Part shown: positions 1 to 9,166 of the stretch, piece after piece
How positions within the stretch are numbered: position 1 is the stretch's first letter
How the letters are laid out: each line of letters opens with the position of its first letter
Source: Saccoglossus kowalevskii
Taxonomy: Eukaryota; Hemichordata; Enteropneusta; Harrimaniidae
DNA length: 13,171 nucleotides
Direction: 5' to 3'
Assembly: GCF_000003605.2 (NCBI RefSeq)
Contig: NW_003146286.1
Coordinates: 282,082 to 295,252 of the forward strand
Program-made: the position numbers and the translations under genes
Notes under the pieces: model-generated
Databases searched by the model: none
The model's input: only the letters and a program-made list of their open reading frames with translations
What the model was told of the DNA's origin: nothing

Positions 1-589
1 AATACAAAAAATAGCTGATAAAATTGCTAAATGCTAAATGAATTTTGCTAAATGAAGTGGGAAAAGCTCTAGATTTGGAGGGTTTGCGAATTCAATAATA
101 GGGAACATAAAACATTAAATAGCAAACATTTCCTATATGTATCATAATGTAACTTATACTAATTCATCTTGAGATACTTCGATGATAAAACGCAGTAATA
201 ATTATCTCGTTTAGTATGCCTAATGGAGATGGTGATGCAGAAGCATGAACCCTAAATGCCCATTATAGAATTTCAATAATTTACACCATTCTATTCACAT
301 TGTAACATGTTTAGTATATTTGCACTGACAAGCACTAAATAATAAAAAGGTTATTTTCACCAATAGACCATTTTCCGTTCACTGCGAGAATCACGCGTTA
401 TGCGTGAAATTGAACGTAAAAACAGGACAAACAAAGGTCGTAGTGCCGTCAAACATCGCGTGGGATTCGACAAACGCGAAAGTATTTCGGGGACATTTCC
501 ATGCTTAATAATGTGCTGTCCACATTTGATGATAGACAATTTTGATTAAGTAAGGGTATTCGGAAGCAATATTCCTCTGTCGAAGATCG

Positions 590-710
590 GCCGGTCGATG
601 TGAGTTACGAAATAAAGAAATTCGAGTTCAAAATCAAATCGTTCGATTTTTGCGGCAGACGTTCAACGCGCGTTTTTCATACATCTCGCGAGATCTCGCA
701 ATCGTACGGA
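590..710. promoter_or_regulatory. CpG-richer patch with TCTCGCGAGA palindrome
   Basis: The perfect palindrome TCTCGCGAGA is at 684-693, followed at once by a second GATCTCGC half. It sits in a patch (about 400-710) with far more CpG than the surrounding AT-rich intron. In vertebrates this palindrome is an established core element of some CpG-island promoters; whether it works that way here is inference. The patch may be an alternative promoter or enhancer inside the Rab11 intron. No convincing ATG exon was found next to it, although a reasonable plus-strand donor (GAT|GTGAGT) starts at about 600. Confidence 0.3.
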
Positions 711-3280
711 AAATCACCTATTAATGATTGAAAAGACCCATTAGTAACTGTGATGATTACGAATAATCTGTGTACACTGGGCTAACAAGTTTTTATTCAT
801 TCATATGCTAGCACAGGATTATGTCCACCTGGTAAAATGAAATGATTAGTAAAAATCTCAAGTTAAAAAAAAAAAACATGCTGAGGAAATAATCAATAAA
901 ACCCATACTAAACCCAAGTAAATAAAATGCAGAAAACGCAAATAATCTTTTTTACTTCTCATTAAGATAAAATTTCACATATCACACCAAAATACAGTAA
1001 TTTCAATGAAAAATGTTCTTGTAGAATGGCACTCTCTCCCCAGTTTCAATGACAATTGTATTGCTTCGCAAGGTTATTTAAAAATGTAAGAGGAAATACT
1101 TGTGCACAGATAAACTAGGGAGTGGTCACTATATATGCTTTATTTACAGCTACTAGTTGGTTATTTTAGAAATATGCTAATAAGCATACTGGCTGTGTAT
1201 TAATCCAGGAAGGGAAATATCGTTTCCGTGTCTATTGAAGTCGTACAAATACAATTGCTTCACGCCAGACACCTTGTAAATGTATGACAATGTTTTTGCA
1301 CAGTTTAAAGCAAGGTGTACATGCATTGTAACTATAGCTTTTACAGCTACAGTGATTACAATCCACATTAATTCAAAACTGTTATTACTTCAGTTTTATT
1401 GGAGCTTGGAATCAACATCAGCCCTAGACATCAGAGTGACTAACAATTGCTGATAAGGAATTTCAAATTGACTAAAACGATGGATTTTTTTATCCAAATT
1501 AAACAAACCTTTTGAAAACTGAAGACTTTACATTTTACAGCACGGGAGTCATCACCTGCTCAAGTACCTACCCATAACATGCGAAGATGACAATCTCTAT
1601 CTCAACAAAATTAATGCAGCTATGAATGCCAGACTACATGTTTTGTGTTGCTGCGTTATCAAAAACTCATCAAAAGCCAATAAACCTAAAAAGCAAATTG
1701 GCCACCAGAATTTCGGGAGCGTGAGCCACTGAAATAGAGTTTGATTCTCCCCAGTCGCCGTTTCAAAATACTGTGGTTGCATATATCAATGTTACAGTAG
1801 ATGTGATGATGCAGAGAGAATGAAACTCGCTCTCAGCGAGATATCTGACCATTTGCAACCAAAATGTTGCACCACCCAAAAATCAAACCTGTATATGTTG
1901 AACATAAACATACTGTCCAATAATTTAATCATCCACATTTCAAGAAAAAATGTTAAACATCAAATTTGACATAAATTTCTACTGTACAATACAGTATACT
2001 AAACGTTGTTTATATAAAATTATTCAAAATTGACAACGGCAATTTTAGTAAATTTCATTTCGTGCATGGTATAGCAGTAAAAACACTGACACCCCCACAG
2101 TGCCGGCTGCTGCCAATAAGCAAAATTTATATAGCCTTCAATGTGTTGACCTTATTTTACGGAAAGTGAAAACAGACTCATTATAATAAGACTTGCCTTC
2201 AAGCAGAATGTACATTGTTATTTTGCGAAAATACTGAACAAGAAAAAATAGCTAAATTAAACAACTAGTTAAAAAAGATTTCAACTGTACTACACTTTAC
2301 TCTGCTTAATACAAGTTTTTTTTTTTTTTAAGAACAATTGGCATCATTTGGTTTCAAGGCTGTACGTTTATTTGCATATAAATAGCATTCTGCAGGAGTG
2401 GGGTTACCCTTGCATGACCTTGGCAGAGAAGCTCAAGCCTTTATGTTATCTTTAGCTGAAAAATCATAAAATACCTGTAAATTTTTCTGATTTTGTCGTT
2501 TCGCAGCAAAACATTCCTATAAATATGTAGTTTTTATCGCTATAAGCGTATTTATCACACGTAATTTGAAGGTAGAAAACCTGAACATGAAAATTAAATG
2601 AAATAGTTAACAAAGGTCAGAATGCCCCCCTGGGTAACAGCACGAAAAAATTTACTCAGTGTAAAAAAGTACATCACTCTACCCACAACCTTCCCCGATC
2701 TATGAAGCATGGATGCAGTGCTGATTTCGAGCTCCGCTCAGAAAATTAACATAAATTTTGTTTCAACATGTCCAGAGAAGCAGTTAGAGATCATATGTCC
2801 TTGTATTTTCTGTTGTCAGAACTTTGTATAAATGCAATCCCTGACTTAGTTTTGCAGTATAAATATACTGAATTGTTAACCGTCTAAAACAACTTTCTTG
2901 AGGTTTCATATGTGCATGGCTAGCCCTCAATTCCATGGCCTCTTTCAGAAGTTCCTGTTCCATTGACATGTTTTCTCTCAGCCAAGGGTGAAGTTTATAT
3001 AAATACTGAAATCATTCTTCTGGCTCAAAACATTATTAAAATTTGCAAACTTGTGTTGTAAATAACGAGCAAAAATATTTCACTTGAAAGCCAACTTTCT
3101 TGGTCCCAGATTTTGAGAAAATTTACAGAAAAGTGCAGAAGCCAGGTGGCAAAGTCATGATCATCAAAGAACACTCCAACAGTCATTTGACCAGGGTGTT
3201 AACCAGCCACCAGTCCACCCACCAAACGGACTGGCAACTGATTCCTGGCTAATAGCCTGCATTTGACTGACACAGCCAGG

Positions 3281-3585
3281 GCTAGGGCACACAAATCTGG
3301 CATAATTAATTATATACAAGTTATATACAAATGCTATACATATAGTTAAACATTAAAACAGGTTCATTATTTATTATGTAAATCATTATGGCACAAATTA
3401 CATGTAATATACAAAATCTGTACTAAATTTATAGAGCTAGGGCACACAAATCTGGCATAAATTAATTATATACAAGTTATATACAAATGCTATACATATA
3501 GTTAAACATTAAAACAGGTTCATTATTTATTATGTAAATCATTATGGCACAAATTACATGTAATATACAAAATCTGTACTAAATT
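3281..3585. repeat. tandem duplication, two copies of about 150 bp
   Basis: Copy 1 is 3281-3429 and copy 2 is 3436-3585, an offset of 155 bp. The copies appear identical except for a one-base insertion early in copy 2 (CATAAATTAATT instead of CATAATTAATT). A 6-bp joint (TATAGA) separates them. Both begin GCTAGGGCACACAAATCTGG and end CTGTACTAAATT. The near-identity implies a recent event, or alternatively an assembly artefact. The unit is very AT-rich, has short internal echoes (TTATATACAA occurs twice) and encodes nothing. It could be two monomers of a satellite, but only two copies are seen. Confidence 0.95.
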
Positions 3586-3862
3586 AATTGGGAAGGGGGC
3601 GTACATATACAAAATTTGAAATCAAATCGGATATAAACTATCAGTTAAAAATATTAATTAGAAAACAATTTGGATATTTATTTAAAACCTACAGTTTACA
3701 TTACAATACAAGTGGGGGAGTTGCCTCTATAAAAGTTGTACAATGGAAACGACAAAACGAGTGTATGGTTACCCAAATCACAAAATAACGGACTTTTAAC
3801 GAACAAAGCATAAATGGAAACGGCTGACAATAGCAATGTGATGTCATTGTGGACACGTTGGA

Positions 3863-3873
3863 GGGGGGGGGGG
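3863..3873 (+). repeat. poly-G run of 11
   Basis: Eleven consecutive G, read directly. It is probably polymorphic in length and a likely site of sequencing error. It has no gene association beyond lying in Rab11 intron 1, about 390 bp from exon 1. Confidence 0.9.
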
Positions 3874-4259
3874 TGACTCAGATGCAAAATTCGGCGATGA
3901 AATCATGGCTGCTCAATGGAATTTTCATCGATTGTAAACACGGAAGTCGTTGGTCGCATAGTTTTTTATGGTGAATAGACTGAAGGAAAATTTCACGCAA
4001 TTTTAGCCGCTAAAATCGTAATGCAAATACAAACCGAACAAGCATTATGTGAAGCAACTGTTGTAGGGCGTAAGCGATTGAATACACGACTAGTACTGAT
4101 AACAATTTAATGATCGTTGACCGGTTTATAGAGATCTCTGAAAGCTATGACGACATGACCAATACAAGTATTATTTAGCGTTGGCTTGTAAACACACAGG
4201 TGAAAGAATACGCACTACATAGTGTATATCAAAAGTGTTGCCATTTCTACAATACTCAC

Positions 4260-4299
4260 CTTTAAACAAGTAATCGTATTCATCATCCTTGGTGCCCAT
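4260..4299 (-). CDS. Rab11: Rab11 small GTPase, first coding exon only
   Basis: Read on the minus strand, ATG at 4299-4297 opens a 13-codon exon, MGTKDDEYDYLFK, plus the first base (G) of a split codon. This is the conserved N-terminus of Rab11, which in other animals has Arg or Lys at position 4 and continues straight into the P-loop. The exon ends at 4260 with donor AAAG|GTGAGTATT, giving a phase-1 intron inside the first Val codon after FK; from memory this is also the exon 1 boundary in vertebrate RAB11. The start has A at -3 and G at +4, and an in-frame TAG lies 21 nt upstream (4320-4318), which fixes the initiation codon. Rab11 is a prenylated Rab GTPase controlling recycling endosomes, exocytosis, cytokinesis and ciliogenesis. 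All nucleotide-binding motifs are in exons outside this window. The intact donor argues against a processed retrocopy. The exon is short, but residue identity, donor, phase and Kozak context all agree. Confidence 0.92.
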
Positions 4300-4559
4300 T
4301 TTCGAGAAGGTGATCACCTACGAGCAAAGAAGGAAGGTCGGTCCCGGTCACTTGAGGTGGATTAAAATTCCCGATCGGGAACAAAACAACCGCAATAAAG
4401 CTTCACAAAATGTCCAGATACTAAAACTAAAAGCAGTTCCCCGATGTCAAATAATCAGGCAATACACTGGAATGAATCTGGTAATTATGCTACCGAGGAT
4501 GGAAGAGATATTTGACGATAATTAACTTGTTTCTCAAACGCTAAATTACGAATCAATCC
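4300..4559 (-). other. Rab11 5' leader (probable 5' UTR)
   Basis: This is the stretch between the Rab11 start codon and the promoter-like cluster. On the minus strand it reads toward the ATG and contains an in-frame stop at 4320-4318. A 5' UTR of about 260 nt is inferred from the position of the YY1-like site, which commonly lies close to the transcription start. On the plus strand the region is open for 79 codons without a stop (4289-4525), but that frame opens at a TTG and looks like nothing known, so I treat it as a chance antisense frame. A further leader intron is possible. Confidence 0.5.
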
Positions 4560-4620
4560 AAAATGGCGACGGTTAAACGCCCCTCTACTTCTACGCATCC
4601 AATGATGTCATCACTGCGCA
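4560..4620 (-). promoter_or_regulatory. Rab11 promoter-like cluster: YY1, CCAAT, ATF/CRE, NRF1 half-site
   Basis: Within 61 bp are AAAATGGCGAC (4560-4570, YY1-like), CCAAT (4599-4603), TGATGTCA (4603-4610, ATF/CRE variant) and TGCGCA (4615-4620, core of the NRF1 site). These elements are typical of TATA-less housekeeping promoters, which suits Rab11. No TATA box is seen. The cluster lies 260-320 bp upstream of the Rab11 ATG. It could also fire to the right, but no plus-strand first exon was found close by. Motifs are read directly; function is inferred. Confidence 0.55.
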
Positions 4621-5389
4621 TCTGTAAAAAATAGCCCAGTTCCCGGATGTATATACAAGCACAGTTGTATCGGCAAAATAAACCGAACTATCATTACACA
4701 CATACGCTGTACAAAGTTCAATTTCAATCACAGAGATTACAAATCGAAGAATTGAAGCACAAACTACTTAGCAACCAACCAAACAACTGCAACTATTGCT
4801 TTTATTTTGAAAATACCACTTGTATTTGTCTCAAATAGACCAAGTTGTATTTGTGAGGCTATTTTGCACTATATCCGAATAAATGTAGGTATCGCCGATA
4901 ATTTTAGTAATCTTTCTAGGTTTCGCCATTGTTGGTCGCTTGACGTTATAGGCACAATAAAATTGGGTCACACACTGTTCGATTTTTTGTTCATGTTCGA
5001 TCTCACGAAGAACTATCGTTATGAAATAAAAAAAGGTCACTATTAAAACCGCTCACATCAGTTCTTTTTCCCCCATTCATTGATTACTCACAAAATCAGA
5101 CATCAACAATTTTCTATAAAACGCACTTTTTTTAACTCTTTAATCAAAATTATTGAGTTAGGTTTCTCCCTATATTTACATCGCTCTTTATAGATAATGT
5201 AGACCGCCTTTTTTACCCAAACACAGTGGATTCATTATAGTATATTTTAATCCATGATCTGACGTTAAATGCTCACACAACTTGAGACTTTTTGAGAAAT
5301 CCGAGCCCAGCCAGACGGTAGTACATGCAGAATTTTCTGTGGATCAGTGCCAAAGTTATTCATTTGTGTTACTAATGGAAAGACTACAT

Positions 5390-5407
5390 CTAATTCTAAT
5401 TCTAATT
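5390..5407. repeat. (CTAATT)3 hexanucleotide repeat
   Basis: Three exact tandem units of CTAATT are read directly, followed by AG. A short simple repeat with no evident function. Confidence 0.85.
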
Positions 5408-5524
5408 AGCCAATATTACTCCCCGCCCGAATGACAGGAGTATGCCATTTTTTTCTCGCCAACTCGCTATAAGTCTCGACTCGGAGTATGAGTAATATAA
5501 TCTAACCTACCGAGACTGTCACTA

Positions 5525-5536
5525 GGGGGGGGGGGG
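5525..5536 (+). repeat. poly-G run of 12
   Basis: Twelve consecutive G, read directly. This is the second long G run in the window and a likely site of length polymorphism or sequencing error. Confidence 0.9.
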
Positions 5537-6010
5537 TAAAAGATTGTAGTATATATTCCTATCCTTTTTATGGACCAGCAAAAACCGGCTCGATTCACGA
5601 TTCGCCACAGTTGGTCTGGCGCCTACTGAAAACCGGATACTCGCGTTTACGGGTAACACGGAACGAACTTGGTATGCGTGTGCACGCACCAACAGAGAAG
5701 ACGACGTCCCAGTTCAAGATAATAGCACTGTAAATGAGAAATTCCATTTATCGCGAAAAGTATCAAATTTGAATGCATACAAAAGTCGGCAACTCAATCC
5801 TGAGGTAAGACATTCATCTTGCAAACATACCTGAGTTCGATACATGTCATTCAGATAAAAAATCAAGTTTTCTTCAACAACTCAATCGATTCTTGCACAC
5901 TGGTTCTGCGAACGTATGACAACAAACAATACAATCTGCAGGGTTTATGCTATTGTTGACAAAAGAAACTGTGATATCACTGTCTCAATATGGATGTGAG
6001 TCATAGCTAA

Positions 6011-6246
6011 AACATTACGTCATGTAAACGCCTTTTCATTGGTTGAAAGTTGACAGGTTAAGCACCTATTATGACATATACTCGATATTTTATTTACAAA
6101 GCTTTACAAACGACCTAGATTTCGCCAATGTTTATTCAATAAGATATTGTGTTATCAATTACTAAATATGCAAGCGGTTTATACAATGTTACCGTGACGT
6201 CATGTAGACGTCTTTTGATTGGTTGAAAGTTGACAAGTTCGGCACT
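6011..6246 (-). promoter_or_regulatory. duplicated CCAAT + CRE regulatory module
   Basis: A block of about 50 bp at 6011-6060 recurs at 6191-6240, exactly 180 bp away, with 42 of 50 positions identical and weaker similarity for a few bases beyond. Each copy carries a CRE-type site (TTACGTCA at 6015-6022; perfect TGACGTCA at 6195-6202), a CATGTA(A/G)ACG spacer and ATTGGTTGAAAGTTGACA, whose reverse complement carries CCAAT (6038-6042 and 6218-6222). The core GGTTGAAAGTTGACA is unchanged in both copies while the DNA between them is unrelated, which suggests selection or a dispersed repeat. Read on the minus strand the order is CCAAT then CRE, pointing toward a strong donor at 5831/5830. Target gene unknown. 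Confidence 0.5.
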
Positions 6247-6499
6247 ACAATACAACCGCCAAATGTCAACGGATATATGCACTCATTTTAGAGAAATTAA
6301 ATAATTTAACAATTTTTGTTTTCAAACTTAAATATTTTTGTGGCAAATGACAGTTCCCAGCAAAGAATATCGCCTTCTTTTCTGATATGCAAACGCATGT
6401 GTTGATCATGGTGATTGTGAATTTCCCCCATATTTCGTTTTCGGGCCGGGCGTCGTCACATAATGTGCACCCATTTTACTATTAGTCATAATGACACTA

Positions 6500-6705
6500 T
6501 GGCATACAAATGCGCTATGTTGGTGTTAACCAGGCCTGGTCGAGCTCAGACACAAGCTGACCGTTAACAATGCTACTCACACTGAATCCGCATCTTATTG
6601 CTCCAGGCAATAGGTTTACCCCACCCCATTGCATATGTACCCCAACTGTAGGATTTGAACTCAAGTTAACCGTTCCAGAGTCCGATACAATAACCACTGT
6701 GTATG
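6500..6705 (-). mobile_element. tRNA-derived SINE, degenerate
   Basis: On the minus strand, starting near 6702, the sequence shows a tRNA-like head. It has a degenerate A box (ACAGTGGTTA, compare the CAGTGGTTA of many tRNAs), then ATCGGACTCTGGAACGGTTA, and then a near-perfect B box AGTTCAAATCC (reverse complement of 6651-6661, consensus GGTTCRANTCC). This A-box, GGACTCTGGAA, B-box order at roughly tRNA spacing marks the internal RNA polymerase III promoter of a SINE. The head is followed by a unique body of about 130 bp containing GGGGTGGGG and GACCAGGCCTGGTTAAC (6528-6544). No clear tail or target-site duplication was found, so the lower boundary is approximate. A 61-codon minus-strand frame at 6697-6515 falls inside this element and should not be called a gene. 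It is not an intact tRNA gene, because the stems do not pair. Confidence 0.55.
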
Positions 6706-7685
6706 TACGTTAGGTTGATGATCTGTGACGTACTGGTATTAATTAATTATACTAGTAGTATCAGTCTCGGATATACAGTACTACCATTTAATTGTAAATA
6801 CTATGTTGATTTCATTTGGATGTTCGCTGTCAGTGAGAGAACAACTTCCTTCTGTTTGAAGAAATGTATATATTATATGTACACTTATATGTATTCTTGA
6901 GTCGCCAATCGTAACCAATTAAATACTTACGACCGATACATCCATTGTCTATAAAAGTCACTAAGTTAAAGTATGAACACACGACGTGACGATACGCTAT
7001 CAATCCACGGGCCGTAAAAGTAATGAGGTCGAAGGTCAAATTTCAGAATGACTCACAAGTAAAAATGTTCGAGTTACGACCTTTGAGTTGTAAACAGAAA
7101 ACGCCCATTTCAAAGGTCGCCTGTGTACTAAATGCACTGATTCTGTCGTCCAGTTTGCTATTACAGTCAATGCCAACCATGAGTAAATGTGTACGAAATA
7201 CGTTCACGCAAACGACAGCGATACAGTGACGATGTCGCAATTTACAACGAGAATTCACACTCGAAGTTTTTTGAAGTTATTTTCCATAAAACACCATGCG
7301 GAAGCAAAATAGGAATTTTGTCACTTTTTAAAATTATTCCAACTAATTCAGGAAAGCCAAACATCAATTATAAACATGTGGTCACCGAAGTGCCTAGTAC
7401 TTTTCTCGCAAAACATCAGTCAAACATTATGATTCATGTAAATTGCCATTTTTGAGCCATCACTGGTTTTGGCCAAGGTCCAATATTTCAAAGTGCGGTT
7501 ATAAATGTGGAAAATGTCACATGCAGCTATAAGATTGACACTGATAATTATTACGAATTATTAGGAGTTTATGTTGACTACTGCTTAGTTTCCCGAGGAA
7601 ACTGTTTAACAAATGTTCATTTTTGTCTTTTGTTTTTTCCTACGAAAAATGTTTCGTACAATTGACTGTCAAAGCAATAATAATG

Positions 7686-8056
7686 GGGGTGCAGGGGGGA
7701 AGGTAGCTAGTACAGTTTTACGGGTAATAAAAGGGCTTTTTACAATTTACAAGGAAAAAAGACGTTTTTACAGTTCACAGTGAAAATTGAATTTTGCAGT
7801 GAATTGTGTCATCTAGTCGTTTCACAGTTTCGAAAATGTAATTTCCTTGGATTATTCGTTACGACTTGTAAATTCTTGTACGTACCGAGAAAAATTACAC
7901 ATTTTTACAGTGTACGAAAAAAAAATATTTGATTGATTACGTTGTACGTCTAGCCTGTGATTACAGAATTACGGAATTTATTTTTTCAATTTACGTTGAA
8001 CGAACAATAAAATATTGCAATTACGTTGAACGAAAATAACCCTTGCCCCCTCCCTC
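7686..8056. mobile_element. candidate inverted-repeat transposon (MITE), 371 bp
   Basis: The block begins GGGGTGCAGGGGGGAAGG and its other end, reverse-complemented, reads GAGGGAGGGGGCAAGG. The two align at 13 of 16 positions with a 2-base gap. It is flanked by identical 7-bp direct repeats AATAATG (7679-7685 and 8057-8063), a plausible target-site duplication close to the 8 bp of hAT elements. The interior is unusual for the region: it is dominated by TTTACA, TTCACA and TTACG words, and near the right end has two copies of a TACGTTGAACGAA unit (7987-8004 and 8018-8033). There is no coding capacity, so it would be non-autonomous. The G-rich ends are low in complexity, so chance similarity is possible. 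Confidence 0.45.
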
Positions 8057-8963
8057 AATAATGTAACCGCTCTGAAACAAGAATTTGTGATAATTTATAT
8101 CCCTATTTTAAGACCAATGTTAAAAAAGTTCTGTATTGTTCTGATAAAAGCCGTATCCAATGCTGTCTATGACGACTCGAACATGTCGCACCGCCCTCTA
8201 CGGTCGAGCAAATTTGAATTACAGTATGTCTAATGCGGACTTCGTTTTTCACATGAAGAAATTGCGTCACCTTTGTGTCCCGAGCATGGCGCTTTACTAC
8301 TTTCGAAAACCCATTGGATTTAACACGTGCCTAATAGTTTGTGTTCTATGTATTCCACCAAGAGCGGTGCGGGTAATTCTTCAGATGAGGTATCCCACAT
8401 TATGCTGTGGTTGCATGTGCGACATTTGTGTTGATAAATATTGATTTTCCCACAATTCAATTCGATCTTCCAATAACGAGTACGAGTTTTGAGCTGGACG
8501 CAACGTGCACTACTTACCGCCGGTGACTCTTTCGATACATTCTAATCACACTACTAGTATTACAGCTCAGTGACGTCTCAGTTTGTACTCCCATATCTCC
8601 CATGTTTTAATCTGAATATTTGAACTTGAATCTCACGATAGCATGATTGCGTGTTAGATCTAGTGCCAACCCAATACATGTATTACGACAACGTAACTTT
8701 AGCCACGTGTACGCGCACCATGTCCCAATGCTCTAGGGCCCTCTAGGTGCACTGGCGGCTTTCAGTCATTCTCCATGCATTGCGGACTGAACGCGATGAT
8801 TTATTCTGATTCTGGGCCCTCAACCACGACACCAGCGGCAGAAATCATTCGAGGCTTACATAATGGTATAGTTGATGTACCAGTTTTCGAATATGACAAG
8901 AGAATAATAATTCGTTCGACCACGTGCTTTCAAACCCACGGCGGTGCCTGGCCGTGCATCATA

Positions 8964-9160
8964 TACTGTAAAACATGTTGAAAAAGCGGTAATAGCGAAA
9001 TGTTGATTTAGCGAATCTCTCTTGTTATTGTTGATTTCTTTGTTTGGCGGCCATTTTGAATGTCTAATAAAGTCATTAGCGACATCTTGAATTAGCGAAT
9101 CAGTTCTCTCGCTAAATTCGCGAAAAAGACATGCTCGCGAAAAAGACGTGTTTTACAGTA
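8964..9160. mobile_element. MITE with TACTGTAAAACA terminal inverted repeats, 197 bp
   Basis: The left end TACTGTAAAACA (8964-8975) and right end TGTTTTACAGTA (9149-9160) are perfect 12-bp inverted repeats. The interior is rich in TAGCGAA and TTCGCGAA words, with a tandem 17-bp unit TCGCGAAAAAGAC(A/G)TG at 9118-9134 and 9135-9150. Ends of the form TACTGTAAAA with subterminal TTCGCGAA motifs are familiar from abundant non-autonomous elements of molluscs and other marine invertebrates (from memory). The outer TA on each side could be a TA target duplication, giving a core of 8966-9158; no 8-bp duplication is seen. It has no coding capacity. A plus-strand open frame that starts at 8775 ends inside it. 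Confidence 0.75.
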
Positions 9161-9166
9161 TCCTTG

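Larger units (their letters stand above)
1..4259 (-). other. Rab11 intron 1, partial
   Basis: This stretch lies downstream of the Rab11 first-exon donor on the minus strand, so by inference it is intron 1, running off the left edge. The GTPase motifs of Rab11 (P-loop, WDTAGQE, NKSD, ETSA and the C-terminal CC prenylation site) were looked for in the minus-strand reading and not seen. The later exons must therefore lie outside the window. The sequence is AT-rich with many stops in all frames. It contains a tandem duplication (3281-3585), a poly-G run (3863-3873), a 7-bp-stem hairpin (CCAGTCC/GGACTGG at 3210-3234) and a CpG-richer patch at 360-720. One open frame on the minus strand (3005-2784) is treated under findings. 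A nested gene cannot be excluded. Confidence 0.7.

Noticed and set aside
357-539. 60-codon minus-strand ORF in the CpG-rich patch
   Set aside because: No splice sites, family or coding bias to support it.
465-545. Possible tRNA on minus (TGTCGAATCCC resembles a B box)
   Set aside because: No A box at the right spacing and no cloverleaf stems.
3080-3240. Plus-strand frame with a KPGGKVMII segment resembling a methyltransferase motif
   Set aside because: Only a short local resemblance. The same DNA is also open on the minus strand for about 50 codons, and no flanking exons or other methyltransferase motifs are present.
1-4259. Search for further Rab11 exons on the minus strand
   Set aside because: No P-loop, switch, NKxD or C-terminal CC-containing exon was seen, so none is reported.
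4289-4525. 79-codon plus-strand frame opposite the Rab11 start exon
   Set aside because: It opens at TTG rather than ATG, overlaps the Rab11 exon and leader on the other strand, and resembles no family.
6515-6697. 61-codon minus-strand ORF
   Set aside because: It falls inside the tRNA-derived SINE.
8160-8444. 94-codon plus-strand ORF ending in a Cys-rich tail
   Set aside because: The longest ATG frame in the window, but this length is expected about once by chance in this much AT-rich DNA. It has no domain, splice support or known similarity.
8775-8981. 68-codon plus-strand ORF
   Set aside because: Its 3' end lies in the MITE and it matches nothing known. Kept only as context for the insertion.
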